DNA from: Stackebrandtia nassauensis DSM 44728
GTDB taxonomy: Bacteria; Actinomycetota; Actinomycetes; Mycobacteriales; Micromonosporaceae
DNA: 64,000 bases
Assembly (NCBI RefSeq): GCF_000024545.1
Contig: NC_013947.1
Coordinates: forward strand, 1,116,001 to 1,180,000
Direction: 5' to 3'
The translations under genes and the position numbers were made by a program. The notes under the pieces are model-generated. The model did not search any database. It saw only the letters and a list, made by a program, of their open reading frames with translations, and was not told the DNA's origin. The first letter of the stretch is position 1, and every line of letters begins with the position of its first letter. Below are positions 47,322 to 56,875 of this stretch, piece after piece.

Positions 47322-47358
47322 GAGGCTCAGCTGGCTTTAGCCTCGCTTCAGCGTTTGC
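47308..47358. terminator. Long perfect hairpin after the O-methyltransferase gene
   Basis: A 20-bp perfect stem (47308-47327 with 47339-47358) and an 11-nt loop. The left arm is made partly of the last 17-bp repeat unit, so each upstream unit could also pair with the right arm. It serves the methyltransferase and the convergent serine hydrolase. Confidence 0.85.
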
Positions 47359-47407
47359 CGTCTACCGTCGAAATTGGGGAGGAGGATGGCGGACTCCTGG
47401 CAGCGGC

Positions 47408-48457
47408 TCAGTCGCAGTACGCGTCGGCGAACACCTCAGTGAGGCGCTGCTGGGACGGCGTCTTCGCCCCCGGGGTGTAGCTGAGTGTCGCTTCGGCGCT
47501 GGCGTACGTGGTGTAGCCGAGCAACTGTCCGGAGTGGCCGTACATCGCTTCGCCGCACGGCAGGTCGAAGCGTTGCAGGCCCAGACCGTATTCGAAGAAC
47601 GTGCCCGTCTCGACGGTGTCGCGCATCGCTTTCAGCGACGCGTCGCTGGTCAGGTCGCCGTCCAGCAGAGCCGAGAAGTATCGGGTGAGGTCGCGGGTGG
47701 TGGAGATCATCTCCCCGGCGGCCCAGTCCAGCGACGGGTCCTGTTCGGTCGCGTCCACCGTCTCACCATCCACTTCGGTGTACCCGTGGGCGTGCGGTTC
47801 GGGAATGGACGGATCGGTGCCGGGGAGGCTGGTGTGCCGCAGCCGCAACGGTTTCAGAATGCGGCTCTCGATCTCGTCGGCGTAGCTGTTGCTGGTCACC
47901 CGCTCGATCAGCAGGCCCGCCACGATGTAGTTGGTGTTGGAGTAACGCCAGTCCGTGCCGGGTTCGAAATGCGGATCGTGCGCGAACGCCACGTCCAACA
48001 GCTGGCTCGGACGGTAGCTGTCGAAGCGGTCCTCGCCGCGCCAGCGGTTGGTGGAATAGCCCGGCTCGCTCATGTAGTCGTACAGCCCGGAGGTGTGGTT
48101 GAGGAGCTGCCGCACCGTGATGTCGTCCCCATTGGGCACCGTTCCGGGCAGATGCTCGTCGATCGGATCGTCGAGGCGCAGCTTCTTCTCGTCCACCAGT
48201 TGCAGCACGACCGTGGCCACGAAGGACTTGGTGGCGCTGCCGATCCGGAAGTGACCGCGAGGATCGGCGGGACGTTGCGTGGACAGGTCGGCGATTCCGG
48301 CGCCGTGGTGCCGACCGTCATACAGCAGTGCGGCGGTGGCCTCGTCCTCGGCGACCATCGTCTCGATCGGATCGGCCTCGTTCGTCGAGGCCACGGCCGT
48401 CGCCGTCGCGCCGGTCAACAGCGCGGCGGCGGCGATGAGGATCATCTTCTTCTTCAT
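47408..48457 (-). CDS. Secreted serine hydrolase of the class C beta-lactamase/DD-peptidase family
   Basis: A 349-residue exported protein: signal peptide 1-22 ('MKKKMILIAAAALLTGATATAVAS'-type without lipobox), catalytic SxxK 'SATKS', second motif 'YSNTNY' (Tyr-x-Asn) and third motif 'GHSGQ' (HxG). Relatives are DD-carboxypeptidases, esterases or beta-lactamases; the substrate is not predictable. I chose ATG 48457 because the signal peptide begins there. Confidence 0.9.
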   Translation of the reverse strand: MKKKMILIAAAALLTGATATAVASTNEADPIETMVAEDEATAALLYDGRHHGAGIADLSTQRPADPRGHFRIGSATKSFVATVVLQLVDEKKLRLDDPIDEHLPGTVPNGDDITVRQLLNHTSGLYDYMSEPGYSTNRWRGEDRFDSYRPSQLLDVAFAHDPHFEPGTDWRYSNTNYIVAGLLIERVTSNSYADEIESRILKPLRLRHTSLPGTDPSIPEPHAHGYTEVDGETVDATEQDPSLDWAAGEMISTTRDLTRYFSALLDGDLTSDASLKAMRDTVETGTFFEYGLGLQRFDLPCGEAMYGHSGQLLGYTTYASAEATLSYTPGAKTPSQQRLTEVFADAYCD

Positions 48458-48545
48458 GCCGCCCAAGGTTCGCCGGACGGGAGGCGAGCCGCATTGCTGA
48501 GCCACGCACGATGACACTGCGGAAAACCACAGTTTCCCGGAAGCG

Positions 48546-50636
48546 CTAGGCGCGTTGCCACTCCTTGACGATCAGGTCGGCGTCCGACAGTGCCTCCACG
48601 AGGATGTCGGACTCCCAGTCGAGCAGCCGCCGTCGGCGGATGGTGGCCGGGGTTCCCTTGTCCAGGGCGGCGTCCAGGGACTCCAGCGCCGCGCGCAGGT
48701 CGACCGGCCGTGGCTGTCTGCCGCGGACCCGGTCGGCCAGGCAGTCGTAGGCGCGCTGCACCGAGTCGCGGAACTCGTCGACCCCGAACAGCTGGGCCGC
48801 GTCGTGGTGCCGTACCGCTCCCTCCAGGACGATGAGGGCGCGCGCCGCCCGTGACAGGGCCACCTCGACGTCCTGGACGTCGCCGCTGTGCGGTTTGCCG
48901 CCGACGGGTTCGGCGGCGGCCTGGTCGACGGCCGCCGCCAGTGCGGCGCGGCGCAGTCGCACCTCGTCGACGGCGTCGCGCAGTCGCCGGGGGTCGCGTT
49001 CGGCGGGGCGGGCCTGCATGTCGAGCACCAGATCGGCGTAGCCCCGGTAGGCGTCGATGAGTTCGGCCAGCAGTTCCGGGAGTCGGCGGGTCTGCCAGGT
49101 CGGCCACAGCGTGTACAACAGCAGCGCCAGCAGACCGCCCACGACGGTGGTGATGCCGCGTTCCCAGGCCGCCTCGATCGCCGACTGCCCGGCCAGGTCG
49201 ATCTGGAACACCGAGAAACCCGCCACCGCGACGCTGTAGACCACGTTGGACACCGGCAGGGTCAGGTAGCCCAGCAGCGCGTAGCCGGCGACGATCGGGG
49301 CCGCCGCCGACGGGTACGACAGCACCGCGATCGACAGCAGCGAGGCCAGGAACACCCCGGCGGCGGTGCCGAGGATCCGGGCCAGGCCCCGGCCGACGGT
49401 GGCGGCGAAGTCGGGTTTGAGGACGATCCAGGCCGTCAGCGTCACCCAGTAGCCGTGGGTGCCGGGCCAGTACCGGCCCACGGCGGTGGCGATCGCGATG
49501 ACGACGCAGGCGCGCACGGCGTGCCGGGCGGCGGGGGAGCGCCAGGTCAGCTGGGAACGCAGCGACTGCCAGTCCTCGGCGGCGCGGCTGCGGATCCGGA
49601 TGCGGCGCGACACGACGCTGGTGGCGGGTTCGTCCTCGATGATGCGTTCGCTCAGCCGGGCCACCTTGTGGACGGCCCGGTGGAGTCGGCGCACCTCGCG
49701 CCCGGCCATCGAGTGGCGGGCGGTGGCGCCGTGGTTGGTCTGGTCGACGGGGGCGGCGTCCACGGCGGCGGCCAGCCGGTCCTCCCAGTCCTCCGACAGC
49801 GACTCCAGGTTCTCGACCGCGTCGGCCAGGATGTCCATGGCGCTGGCGGTGTCGCGCAGGACGGCGGCGGTGTGCCGGGCAGCGGTGGGGTCGGTGTCCA
49901 GCAGCCGGGCCCGGGCGGCGGCCACCGACACGATCGCGGCGCGCAGCTCGTACAGGGCGGCGATGCTCTCGCGCATCACCTCGGGCAGCTTGCGGCGGCC
50001 GCCGATCTCGGAGCTGGCCTGCACCAGATCGTCCGTCGACAGTGGTGTGTTCATGGCGTCGGCGAGGGCGCGGGCGTCGTCGGCCAGCGACCGGTACGCC
50101 TCGGCGATGAGGGAGCGTTCGGTGCGGAACCGTTGCCACGGCGGCAGCAGCGACGTCAGCGACTGCACCAGGCCACCGGCCAGCGCCGCGGCCCCGGCGG
50201 CGACGTAGTTGTCGCCGGACACCAGGTTGGGGCCCAGCACCAGCGCGACACCGCACACCGTCGTCACCACGCCCAGGGCGCTGGACAGCGAACCCAGGAA
50301 TGCCATCACCAGGGCCCAACCGGCCGACAGCACCAGTACCGCGACCGGGTTCGGTTCGGCCAGCCCGCCCAGGGTGACGGCGACGCCGATGGCCAGCCCG
50401 GCCAGGGCGGGCAGCGCGGGCTGCGGCCGGACTCCGGCGGCCAGCAACGGGATCCCGGCGCACCAGGTGCCCAGTACCGCGGCCCCGGTCCAGTCCGGCG
50501 AGCCCAGTGCGATCGCGATCGACAGCGTCACCGCGACGCCGAGCCCGGCCTTGAGGGCACGGGCGGGCTGAGCCGCACTGGGGTCCCAGGCCAAAAGGGA
50601 CTTACCCGCGCGCTTGGCGGGCTCGGCGATGATCAC
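48546..50636 (-). CDS. FUSC-family membrane protein (aromatic acid exporter-like)
   Basis: A 696-residue protein with two hydrophobic blocks of about six helices (about 28-165 and 365-505), each followed by a long helical cytoplasmic region. This is the duplicated YccS/AaeB (FUSC) layout. The motif 'WIVLKPDFAATVGRGLARILGT' is characteristic. The likely role is efflux of aromatic or other organic acids. It is divergent from guaA by about 75 bases. Confidence 0.9.
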   Translation of the reverse strand: MIIAEPAKRAGKSLLAWDPSAAQPARALKAGLGVAVTLSIAIALGSPDWTGAAVLGTWCAGIPLLAAGVRPQPALPALAGLAIGVAVTLGGLAEPNPVAVLVLSAGWALVMAFLGSLSSALGVVTTVCGVALVLGPNLVSGDNYVAAGAAALAGGLVQSLTSLLPPWQRFRTERSLIAEAYRSLADDARALADAMNTPLSTDDLVQASSEIGGRRKLPEVMRESIAALYELRAAIVSVAAARARLLDTDPTAARHTAAVLRDTASAMDILADAVENLESLSEDWEDRLAAAVDAAPVDQTNHGATARHSMAGREVRRLHRAVHKVARLSERIIEDEPATSVVSRRIRIRSRAAEDWQSLRSQLTWRSPAARHAVRACVVIAIATAVGRYWPGTHGYWVTLTAWIVLKPDFAATVGRGLARILGTAAGVFLASLLSIAVLSYPSAAAPIVAGYALLGYLTLPVSNVVYSVAVAGFSVFQIDLAGQSAIEAAWERGITTVVGGLLALLLYTLWPTWQTRRLPELLAELIDAYRGYADLVLDMQARPAERDPRRLRDAVDEVRLRRAALAAAVDQAAAEPVGGKPHSGDVQDVEVALSRAARALIVLEGAVRHHDAAQLFGVDEFRDSVQRAYDCLADRVRGRQPRPVDLRAALESLDAALDKGTPATIRRRRLLDWESDILVEALSDADLIVKEWQRA

Positions 50637-50713
50637 CCGATGAGCTTATTCGCTGCGCCACGTTCGGCGTGCCTGTTGTCGGGCGAGTGTGGCCTGGCAC
50701 TTAAGCTGTGGCC

Positions 50714-52264
50714 ATGACTATGCCTCGCCCGGTTCTGGTTGTGGACTACGGTGCCCAGTACGCGCAGCTCATCGCCAGGCGGGTGCGCGAAGCGCACGTG
50801 TATTCGGAGATCGTGCCGTCCTCGATCTCCACTGAGGAGCTTCTGGCCAAACGGCCGCTCGCGGTGATCCTGTCAGGCGGTCCCTCCAGTGTGTACGCCG
50901 ACGGGACGCCGAATCCGGACCCGCAGCTGTTCGAGTCGGGCGTGCCGGTCATGGGCATCTGCTACGGCTTCCAGGCCATGGCCGTGGCACTGGGCGGAAC
51001 CGTCGAGGCCACCGGCCAGCGCGAGTTCGGCGGCACCAGCCTCACCGTCACGGGCCAGGGCGCCGTGTTCAGCGGGCTGCCGGAGCGGCAGTCGGTGTGG
51101 ATGAGCCACACCGACCGGGTCTCGGCCGCGCCCGAGGGCTTCACCGTCACCGCCAGCACCGACGTCACCCCCGTCGCGGCGTTCGAGAACGTGGAGCGGC
51201 GGATGGCGGGCGTCCAGTTCCACCCGGAGGTGGCGCACACGCCGCACGGGCAGGCGGTGCTGCGGCACTTCCTGTACGACATCGCCGGTATCGAACCCAA
51301 CTGGACGATGAGCAGCGTCATCGACGAGCAGGTCGAGGCGATCCGCGCCCAGGTCGGCGACAAGCGGGTGCTGTGCGGGCTGTCGGGCGGCGTCGACTCC
51401 TCGGTGGCCGCCGCACTGGTGCACCGCGCCGTCGGGGACCAGCTGACCTGCGTCTTCGTCGACCACGGGCTGCTGCGTTCGGGTGAGGCCGAGCAGGTCG
51501 AGAAGGACTACGTCGCCGTCACCGGCATCAACCTCAAGGTCGTCGACGCCCAGGAGACCTTCCTCAAGGAACTGTCCGGTGTGGTTGATCCGGAGTCGAA
51601 GCGCAAGATCATCGGCCGCGAGTTCATCCGCGCCTTCGAGAACGCCGCCCGCGAGATCGACGCCGAGGGACCCATCGAGTACCTGGTCCAGGGCACCCTC
51701 TACCCGGACGTGGTGGAGTCCGGCGGCGGCACCGGCACCGCCAACATCAAGTCGCACCACAACGTCGGCGGCCTGCCCGAGGACCTCAAGTTCACCCTCG
51801 TGGAACCGCTGCGCACCCTGTTCAAGGACGAGGTCCGCGCCATCGGCACCGAACTCGGACTGCCCGAGTCCATGGTGTGGCGCCACCCCTTCCCGGGCCC
51901 CGGCCTGGGCATCCGCATCATCGGCGAGGTCACCGCCGAGCGGCTGGAGATCCTGCGCGCCGCCGACGCCGTGGCCCGCGCCGAACTGACCGCCGCCGGC
52001 CTCGACCGCTCGGTCTGGCAGTTCCCGGTGGTCCTGCTGGCCGACGTCCGCTCCGTCGGCGTCGCCGGTGACGGCCGCACCTACGGCCACCCGATCGTGT
52101 TGCGTCCGGTCTCCAGCGAGGACGCGATGACCGCCGACTGGTCCCGCCTGCCCTACGAGGTCCTCGCCCGCATCTCCACCCGCATCACCAACGAGGTCCC
52201 CGAGGTCAACCGCGTCACCCTCGACATCACCAGCAAACCCCCGGGCACCATCGAGTGGGAGTGA
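50714..52264 (+). CDS. guaA: GMP synthase (glutamine-hydrolysing)
   Basis: About 516 residues. The class I glutamine amidotransferase domain has nucleophile Cys about 83 in 'GICYGF' and 'FHPEV'. The ATP pyrophosphatase domain has P-loop '[13 protein letters not shown]', and the C-terminal dimerisation domain ends 'KPPGTIEWE'. It converts XMP to GMP. The ATG at 50714 is taken; GTG 50708 is 2 codons upstream. A possible promoter TTGTCG-N16-CACTTA lies at 50676-50703. Confidence 0.96.
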   Translation: MTMPRPVLVVDYGAQYAQLIARRVREAHVYSEIVPSSISTEELLAKRPLAVILSGGPSSVYADGTPNPDPQLFESGVPVMGICYGFQAMAVALGGTVEATGQREFGGTSLTVTGQGAVFSGLPERQSVWMSHTDRVSAAPEGFTVTASTDVTPVAAFENVERRMAGVQFHPEVAHTPHGQAVLRHFLYDIAGIEPNWTMSSVIDEQVEAIRAQVGDKRVLCGLSGGVDSSVAAALVHRAVGDQLTCVFVDHGLLRSGEAEQVEKDYVAVTGINLKVVDAQETFLKELSGVVDPESKRKIIGREFIRAFENAAREIDAEGPIEYLVQGTLYPDVVESGGGTGTANIKSHHNVGGLPEDLKFTLVEPLRTLFKDEVRAIGTELGLPESMVWRHPFPGPGLGIRIIGEVTAERLEILRAADAVARAELTAAGLDRSVWQFPVVLLADVRSVGVAGDGRTYGHPIVLRPVSSEDAMTADWSRLPYEVLARISTRITNEVPEVNRVTLDITSKPPGTIEWE

Positions 52265-52275
52265 CGTCACACTCC

Positions 52276-52357
52276 GCTGGCATTTCGCGTTGGTGTGACT
52301 CACGTTCGAATCGGTCGACGGCGTTTGCGCTGGGCGTACGCTTGCTCAATGCAACCA
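52276..52357 (+). repeat. 82-bp direct repeat, copy 1 (promoter plus start of the NUDIX gene)
   Basis: Identical over all 82 bases to 52432-52513. It holds GCTGGCATTTCGCGTTGGTG at its left end and finishes with ATGCAACCA, the first codons of the NUDIX gene. In copy 1 those codons lead nowhere. Confidence 0.95.
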
Positions 52358-52431
52358 CCGTTGGGCGAGCTTGCGAGCCCAACCAGAAAGCATGGCCCGT
52401 TCACGGAATTTTGGCGGTGACCGCGCACGGG
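52358..52431. repeat. 74-bp spacer with dispersed-repeat core and an inverted gene fragment
   Basis: Lies between the two 82-bp copies. It starts with a TTGGGC...GCCCAA inverted repeat, carries AACCAGAAAGCATGGCCC shared with the repeat at 8884-8923, and includes ACGGAATTTTGG (52403-52414). The latter is the exact reverse complement of 52511-52522 at the start of the NUDIX gene. Confidence 0.75.
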
Positions 52432-52513
52432 GCTGGCATTTCGCGTTGGTGTGACTCACGTTCGAATCGGTCGACGGCGTTTGCGCTGGGCGTACGCTTG
52501 CTCAATGCAACCA
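52432..52513 (+). repeat. 82-bp direct repeat, copy 2 (functional NUDIX gene start)
   Basis: The copy that joins the intact NUDIX gene; its ATG at 52505 is the gene start. Offset from copy 1 is 156 bases. Confidence 0.95.
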
Positions 52514-53422
52514 AAATTCCGTATCGCGGCATATGGGGTGGTGTGGGACGACGAGGGACGCATCCTGTTGGCGCGAGGCTCGGCCAAGGCGGAGGACCCG
52601 GGTTGGTGGTTTCTTCCCGGTGGCGGAGTCGAGCACGGCGAGCACCCGCGTGACGCGGTCGTCCGCGAGTTCGCCGAGGAGACCGGCCTGACCATCGAAG
52701 TCGACAAACCGCTGGACACGATGTCGGCGGTGAGCACCAAGGGTGTTCACAACAACGCCGTCATCTTCAACGTCCAGATCACCGGGGGCACGCTGCGCCC
52801 CGAGGCCGACGGCACCACCGACCACTGCGAGTGGGTTAGGCCCGAGGACGTCAAGGGGCAGGCGATGACCCCGTTCGTCGCCGCCGTCCTGGGCTTCGGC
52901 ACCCCGCGGCCGGAACAGCAGTACAAGAAGACCGAACAGCACCCCAGGCCGACGCCGCCCAGGCGGGCGAAGCGGGGGCGCAAGCGCAGGGGCCAGCGCT
53001 TCGGCGCCTACGGCCTCACCACGGACGACCGGGGCCGGGTCCTGTTGGCGCGGATCTCGGACGGCTACCCGGGCGCGGGCTGCTGGCATCTGCCCGGTGG
53101 CGGCGTCGACTACGGCGAGCAGCCGCGCGAGGCGCTGCTGCGCGAGATCGCCGAGGAGACCGGCCAGTCGGCCGAGGTCGTCGAACTGCTGGACGTCACC
53201 TCGTTTCGGCACCGTCGTGCCATCGGGCCGGAGGGGTATCCGCTGGACTGGCACGGGGTGCGGGCCATCTACCGGGCCCGGGTGCCCGAACCCAGCAAGG
53301 CGCGGGTGGTGGAGACCGCGGGCGGATCCACCTCGGAGTCGCGCTGGTGGGACCGGGACAAGGTCGCCGGACTGAAGGTCTCGGCCGCGCTGGGCGACGC
53401 GCTGCGGATCGCGGGCCTGTGA
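52505..53422 (+). CDS. Protein with two tandem NUDIX domains
   Basis: A 305-residue protein. The first NUDIX box '[20 protein letters not shown]' (then ETGL) is complete. A basic linker (about 138-160) joins a second domain whose box '[20 protein letters not shown]' (then ETGQ) is intact except for the last hydrophobic position. Each begins with the NUDIX beta strand ('[15 protein letters not shown]', '[14 protein letters not shown]'), so it is an internal duplication. It should hydrolyse nucleoside diphosphates linked to X; the substrate is unknown. The first codons and the promoter are duplicated upstream. Confidence 0.88.
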   Translation: MQPKFRIAAYGVVWDDEGRILLARGSAKAEDPGWWFLPGGGVEHGEHPRDAVVREFAEETGLTIEVDKPLDTMSAVSTKGVHNNAVIFNVQITGGTLRPEADGTTDHCEWVRPEDVKGQAMTPFVAAVLGFGTPRPEQQYKKTEQHPRPTPPRRAKRGRKRRGQRFGAYGLTTDDRGRVLLARISDGYPGAGCWHLPGGGVDYGEQPREALLREIAEETGQSAEVVELLDVTSFRHRRAIGPEGYPLDWHGVRAIYRARVPEPSKARVVETAGGSTSESRWWDRDKVAGLKVSAALGDALRIAGL

Positions 53423-53565
53423 CAGCACCGCGTGTGCGGCATTTTACGATGCGCTACCGTTTATATGTCGGGTTTGTTGGGATTGCTCCGGAGTTGACGA
53501 GTTTTAACGGCGACGGGAGTAGCGCGACACGGTCCCGATGTGCCATGGTGTACTTCGCGCTTCAA

Positions 53566-53633
53566 CAATCGCGGCGCATCGTGGCAAGGATGCCACGAGG
53601 CGCTTTCGCCGCGATTGACGACAGATCGCGGCG
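53566..53633 (+). promoter_or_regulatory. Mutually exclusive hairpins upstream of pssA
   Basis: Arm CAATCGCGGCG (53566-53576) pairs with CGCCGCGATTG (53607-53617) around an inner TCGTGGCA-AGGA-TGCCACGA hairpin (53579-53598). The right arm can instead pair with ATCGCGGCG at 53625-53633, giving an alternative 9-bp stem. It lies 60 bases before pssA. It could be a leader RNA switch, or a DNA operator with repeated ATCGCGGCG. Confidence 0.4.
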
Positions 53634-53692
53634 AACCCGCCCAACCAGCGGGACGGTGAGACCCCTCGCCGAAGCCGCACGAGGAGGACTAA

Positions 53693-54673
53693 GTGCGCAC
53701 GACCCCTTGGCGGCGTCGACGCATGAGCGACAGCCCGCGGCCCGCAGGCCGGGGGCTCGGCAGGTGGCGGCGCAGCGGTTCGCTGGCCCGCCGGCTTGTC
53801 GCCATCCGCCCCATCCACCCCTTGCGGACCTTCCGCCGCCGCCGTAACAGCGGCGACGACGTCCGGGTGTTGGAGACCATGGAGATGGACCTGGCGCTCG
53901 CGCCGGTCAGTCCCGCTCCGGTCGGCGAGGCGCTCGTCGACACGGACACCGACCCCGACGCCCCTCCGGCACCGATCGCACTGCTCCCCGGTGACCGGAC
54001 CCCGCGGCGCCGGTTCTTTTTCGCCCTCGCCAACGCCTGTACGGTCATCAGCATCCTGCTGGGAATGTCGGCCATCATGCTGTCGCTGACGGGAGAGGTC
54101 CGCATCGCCGCGGCCGTCCTGCTCGGCTGCATCATCGCTGACGCCCTCGACGGCCCGCTGGCCCGCAAGTTCGGTGTCGCCAGCCCGTTCGGCGCCCAGA
54201 TGGACTCGCTGGCCGACATGTGCTCCTTCGGCATCGCCACCCCGGTCGTGGTGTTCCAGTGGCTGTCGGGCGACATGCCCGACTGGGCCATCGGCGGCGC
54301 CTGCGGCCTGGTCGCGGTGTGCGCGGCGATCCGGCTGGCGCGCTTCAACGTCTCGCCCAAGGACGGCCGCTACTTCTCTGGCGTCCCCACCACCCTGGCC
54401 GCCACCGTGCTGGCGCTGAGCATCCTGCTGCTGTCGGTCACCCACGTGGCGATGGCCGCCGGTATCGCGGTGCTGGCGCTGACGATGGTGCTGGGCTTCC
54501 CGTACGCGAAACTCGGCCAGCTGCGCCGGGTGCCGCCGTGGCTGTGGATCCTGCCGATGGTCGGGCTGTACCTCAACCTCGAGGTGACGTTCCTGGCCCT
54601 GGTGTGCGCCTACCTGCTCAGCGGCCCGGTCCTGTGGGCCGTGCATCACCGCCGTCGTTCGGTGATCGTCTGA
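53693..54673 (+). CDS. pssA: CDP-diacylglycerol-serine O-phosphatidyltransferase
   Basis: A 326-residue CDP-alcohol phosphotransferase with the full metal-binding signature DG-x2-AR-x8-G-x3-D-x3-D (in 'ALDGPLARKFGVASPFGAQM' and the following DSLAD). About eight membrane helices follow a long basic/Pro-rich cytoplasmic N-terminus of about 105 residues. It makes phosphatidylserine, the precursor of phosphatidylethanolamine. GTG 53693 follows AGGAGG. The usual partner psd (PS decarboxylase) is not adjacent. Confidence 0.9.
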   Translation: MRTTPWRRRRMSDSPRPAGRGLGRWRRSGSLARRLVAIRPIHPLRTFRRRRNSGDDVRVLETMEMDLALAPVSPAPVGEALVDTDTDPDAPPAPIALLPGDRTPRRRFFFALANACTVISILLGMSAIMLSLTGEVRIAAAVLLGCIIADALDGPLARKFGVASPFGAQMDSLADMCSFGIATPVVVFQWLSGDMPDWAIGGACGLVAVCAAIRLARFNVSPKDGRYFSGVPTTLAATVLALSILLLSVTHVAMAAGIAVLALTMVLGFPYAKLGQLRRVPPWLWILPMVGLYLNLEVTFLALVCAYLLSGPVLWAVHHRRRSVIV

Positions 54674-54702
54674 CGTCCGACCTTTGTGACATGCTTTCGG
54701 GC

Positions 54703-55428
54703 ATGCGACTGTTGAGTACTTCGTTGTGCCTCGTGCTGAGCGCCGGGGTGGCCGCGGGTTGCTCCGGCGGGGACGAGGAGACCGTCACCGTGTTGGCGGC
54801 GGCGTCGCTGACCGACGTCTTCGACGACCTCACGTCCGTCTACGAGGACGAACATCCCGGTACCACGGTGAAGTTGTCCTACGGCGGCAGCCCGGAGCTG
54901 GTGCAGCAGGTCGTCGAGGGTTCGCCCGCCGACGTGCTGGCGACCGCCAGCCCCACCACCATGGACACGGTGACGAAGGAGGGCCTCACCGACGGCGAAC
55001 CCGAGGTGTTCGCCACGAACAGTCCGGTGATCGTGGTGCCGAAGGACAACCCTGGCAAGGTGTCGCGACTGTCCGACCTGGCCAAGGACGATCTCACGAT
55101 CGCGCTGTGCGCTCCGGAGGTGCCGTGCGGCGCCGTCGCCCAGGAGAGCGCGAATCGCGCGGACCTTAAACTGGCGCCCGACACCGAGGAGAACAACGTC
55201 CGCTCGGTGCTGGCGAAGGTGGCCGCGGGGGAGGCCGACGCCGGGATCGTCTACGTCACCGACGTCACCGACGAGGTCAAGTCGATCGACATCCCCGACC
55301 CGGCGATCACCGAGTACCCGATCGCGGTTCTGAAGAAAGCCAGTCCGGGAGCCAAGGACTGGGTCGACCTCGTCACCGGCGACAAGGGACAGAGGGCGTT
55401 GAAGGACGCGGGATTCGGTGCGACATAG
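54703..55428 (+). CDS. modA: Molybdate ABC transporter substrate-binding lipoprotein
   Basis: A 241-residue lipoprotein: lipobox 'VAAGC' near residue 20, then a ModA periplasmic-binding fold ('VLAAASLTDVFDDL', 'YGGSPELVQQV', 'ATNSPVIVVPKDNP', 'AGEADAGIVYVTDV'). It binds molybdate or tungstate. ATG 54703 is chosen; ATG 54691 in frame is the alternative. modB overlaps its end by 11 bases. Confidence 0.9.
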   Translation: MRLLSTSLCLVLSAGVAAGCSGGDEETVTVLAAASLTDVFDDLTSVYEDEHPGTTVKLSYGGSPELVQQVVEGSPADVLATASPTTMDTVTKEGLTDGEPEVFATNSPVIVVPKDNPGKVSRLSDLAKDDLTIALCAPEVPCGAVAQESANRADLKLAPDTEENNVRSVLAKVAAGEADAGIVYVTDVTDEVKSIDIPDPAITEYPIAVLKKASPGAKDWVDLVTGDKGQRALKDAGFGAT

Positions 55429-56200
55429 GCGGGCGCCGCTCGGTTTGGGTCTGCCCGCGCTCATCGCGCTGGCATTCCTGACGCTGCCGCTGCTCGCACT
55501 GCTGGCGAAGGTGCCGTGGCGGCGGTTCGGGGACATCCTCGTCGAGTCGGCCACGGTCGAGGTACTGGTGCTGTCGGTGGGCAGCGCTGCGGTCTCGACC
55601 CTGCTGTGCCTCCTGCTCGGCGCCCCGCTGGCCTGGGTACTGGCCCACGCCCGTCCGGCGACCCGCCGAATACTGCGCACCCTGGTGACCCTGCCGATGA
55701 TCGTGCCGCCGGTGGTCGGCGGTGTCGCGCTGCTGGCGGCCTACGGCCGCCGGGGCGTGGCCGGAGCGCCGGTCTACGAACTGTTCGGCGTCTCGCTGCC
55801 GTTCACGACGGCCGCCGTCGTCGTGGCCCAAACCTTTGTGGCCCTGCCGTTCTGCGTACTCGCCATCGAGGGGGCCCTGCGCGGCATCGACCCCGAGTAC
55901 GCCGACTCGGCGGCGGTACAGGGCGCGGGCCGCTTCCAGGTCTTCCGCTACATCACCCTCCCGCTGGCGGCCCCCGGCGTCGTCGCGGGCGCCACCCTGG
56001 GCTTCGCCCGCGCGCTGGGCGAGTTCGGCGCCACCCTCACCTTCGCGGGCTCGTTCCCGGGCGTCACCCGCACCGCACCCCTCGCGATCTACCAGGCCCT
56101 CGACTCCGACCCCGCGCTCGCCTACGGCCTGTCGGCCATCCTGCTGCTGGTCTCCGCGGCGGTCCTGCTGTCGCTGCGCGACAGCTGGTGGCCCCGCTAG
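55418..56200 (+). CDS. modB: Molybdate ABC transporter permease
   Basis: A 260-residue ABC permease with about five to six helices and the EAA loop 'DSAAVQGAGRFQVFRYITLP' leading into 'GFARALGEFGATLTFAG', a ModB/CysT signature. It is coupled to modA by overlap. The ATPase gene modC, usually next, is absent; an unrelated gene follows. The ATPase may be encoded elsewhere, or this transporter may use a shared ATPase. Confidence 0.92.
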   Translation: MRHRRAPLGLGLPALIALAFLTLPLLALLAKVPWRRFGDILVESATVEVLVLSVGSAAVSTLLCLLLGAPLAWVLAHARPATRRILRTLVTLPMIVPPVVGGVALLAAYGRRGVAGAPVYELFGVSLPFTTAAVVVAQTFVALPFCVLAIEGALRGIDPEYADSAAVQGAGRFQVFRYITLPLAAPGVVAGATLGFARALGEFGATLTFAGSFPGVTRTAPLAIYQALDSDPALAYGLSAILLLVSAAVLLSLRDSWWPR

Positions 56201-56208
56201 CCATCCGA

Positions 56209-56865
56209 ATGGACGACAAGATGATCGATATCGAAGAGATGCCGCAGCGCGTTGTCGGGGATGGTGTCACCGCCGTTTGCTGGATCGAGGACGCCGCGCT
56301 GTCCGACGAGGACGAGCTCGCGCTGCGTCGGTTCGTCGGGCGGTTTCCGTCGTTGCGGTTCGCGCGGGACACCCCGGCCGTGCTGGATCGCCACGAGACG
56401 GTCGACCAGGTCACGCTGCCAGCCTGGTTTCGCGTGGCGCGAACGATTCTGGCCGGTCTCGAACCCGCGGGACGCGTGCGTCTCGACGCGTTCGCCATCG
56501 ACGGTTCACCGCGCGAGACACCGAGGGAGTACTACGAGATCAGTCCCGGATACATAAACGAGGAGATCCGGGGACTCCTGTTCGACAAGGCGGGCGTCTA
56601 CCTGATCGGGCAGGAGTTCGGCGACGACGAGTCCTGCCTGGCCATCGACCTCGAGAACCCGCGGGACCGGCGGATCTTCGAGTTCGCGATGGAGGACCTG
56701 CTCGACGACGACATCGCCGATCGTCCATTGCGGAAGTCGCTGACTCCGGTGTTCTCCTCGTATGCGGACTTGCTCGGGCACATCGTGGCGGCGCGGATGC
56801 CGGACGGGGAGATCGTCATCGCGGCGGACCAGGGCCGGTGGGGCGATGTCCGATGGCGCGCTTAA
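56209..56865 (+). CDS. Protein of unknown function
   Basis: A 218-residue acidic cytoplasmic protein without signal or membrane segments. Notable parts are 'YYEISPGYINEEIRGLLFDK' and 'IFEFAMEDLLDDDIADRPLR'. The family is not recognised. It follows modB by 8 bases in the place where modC would be, but has no Walker motifs. Codon use looks normal for the region. The start ATG 56209 lacks a clear ribosome site. Confidence 0.65.
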   Translation: MDDKMIDIEEMPQRVVGDGVTAVCWIEDAALSDEDELALRRFVGRFPSLRFARDTPAVLDRHETVDQVTLPAWFRVARTILAGLEPAGRVRLDAFAIDGSPRETPREYYEISPGYINEEIRGLLFDKAGVYLIGQEFGDDESCLAIDLENPRDRRIFEFAMEDLLDDDIADRPLRKSLTPVFSSYADLLGHIVAARMPDGEIVIAADQGRWGDVRWRA

Positions 56866-56875
56866 GGTTTCCGGC

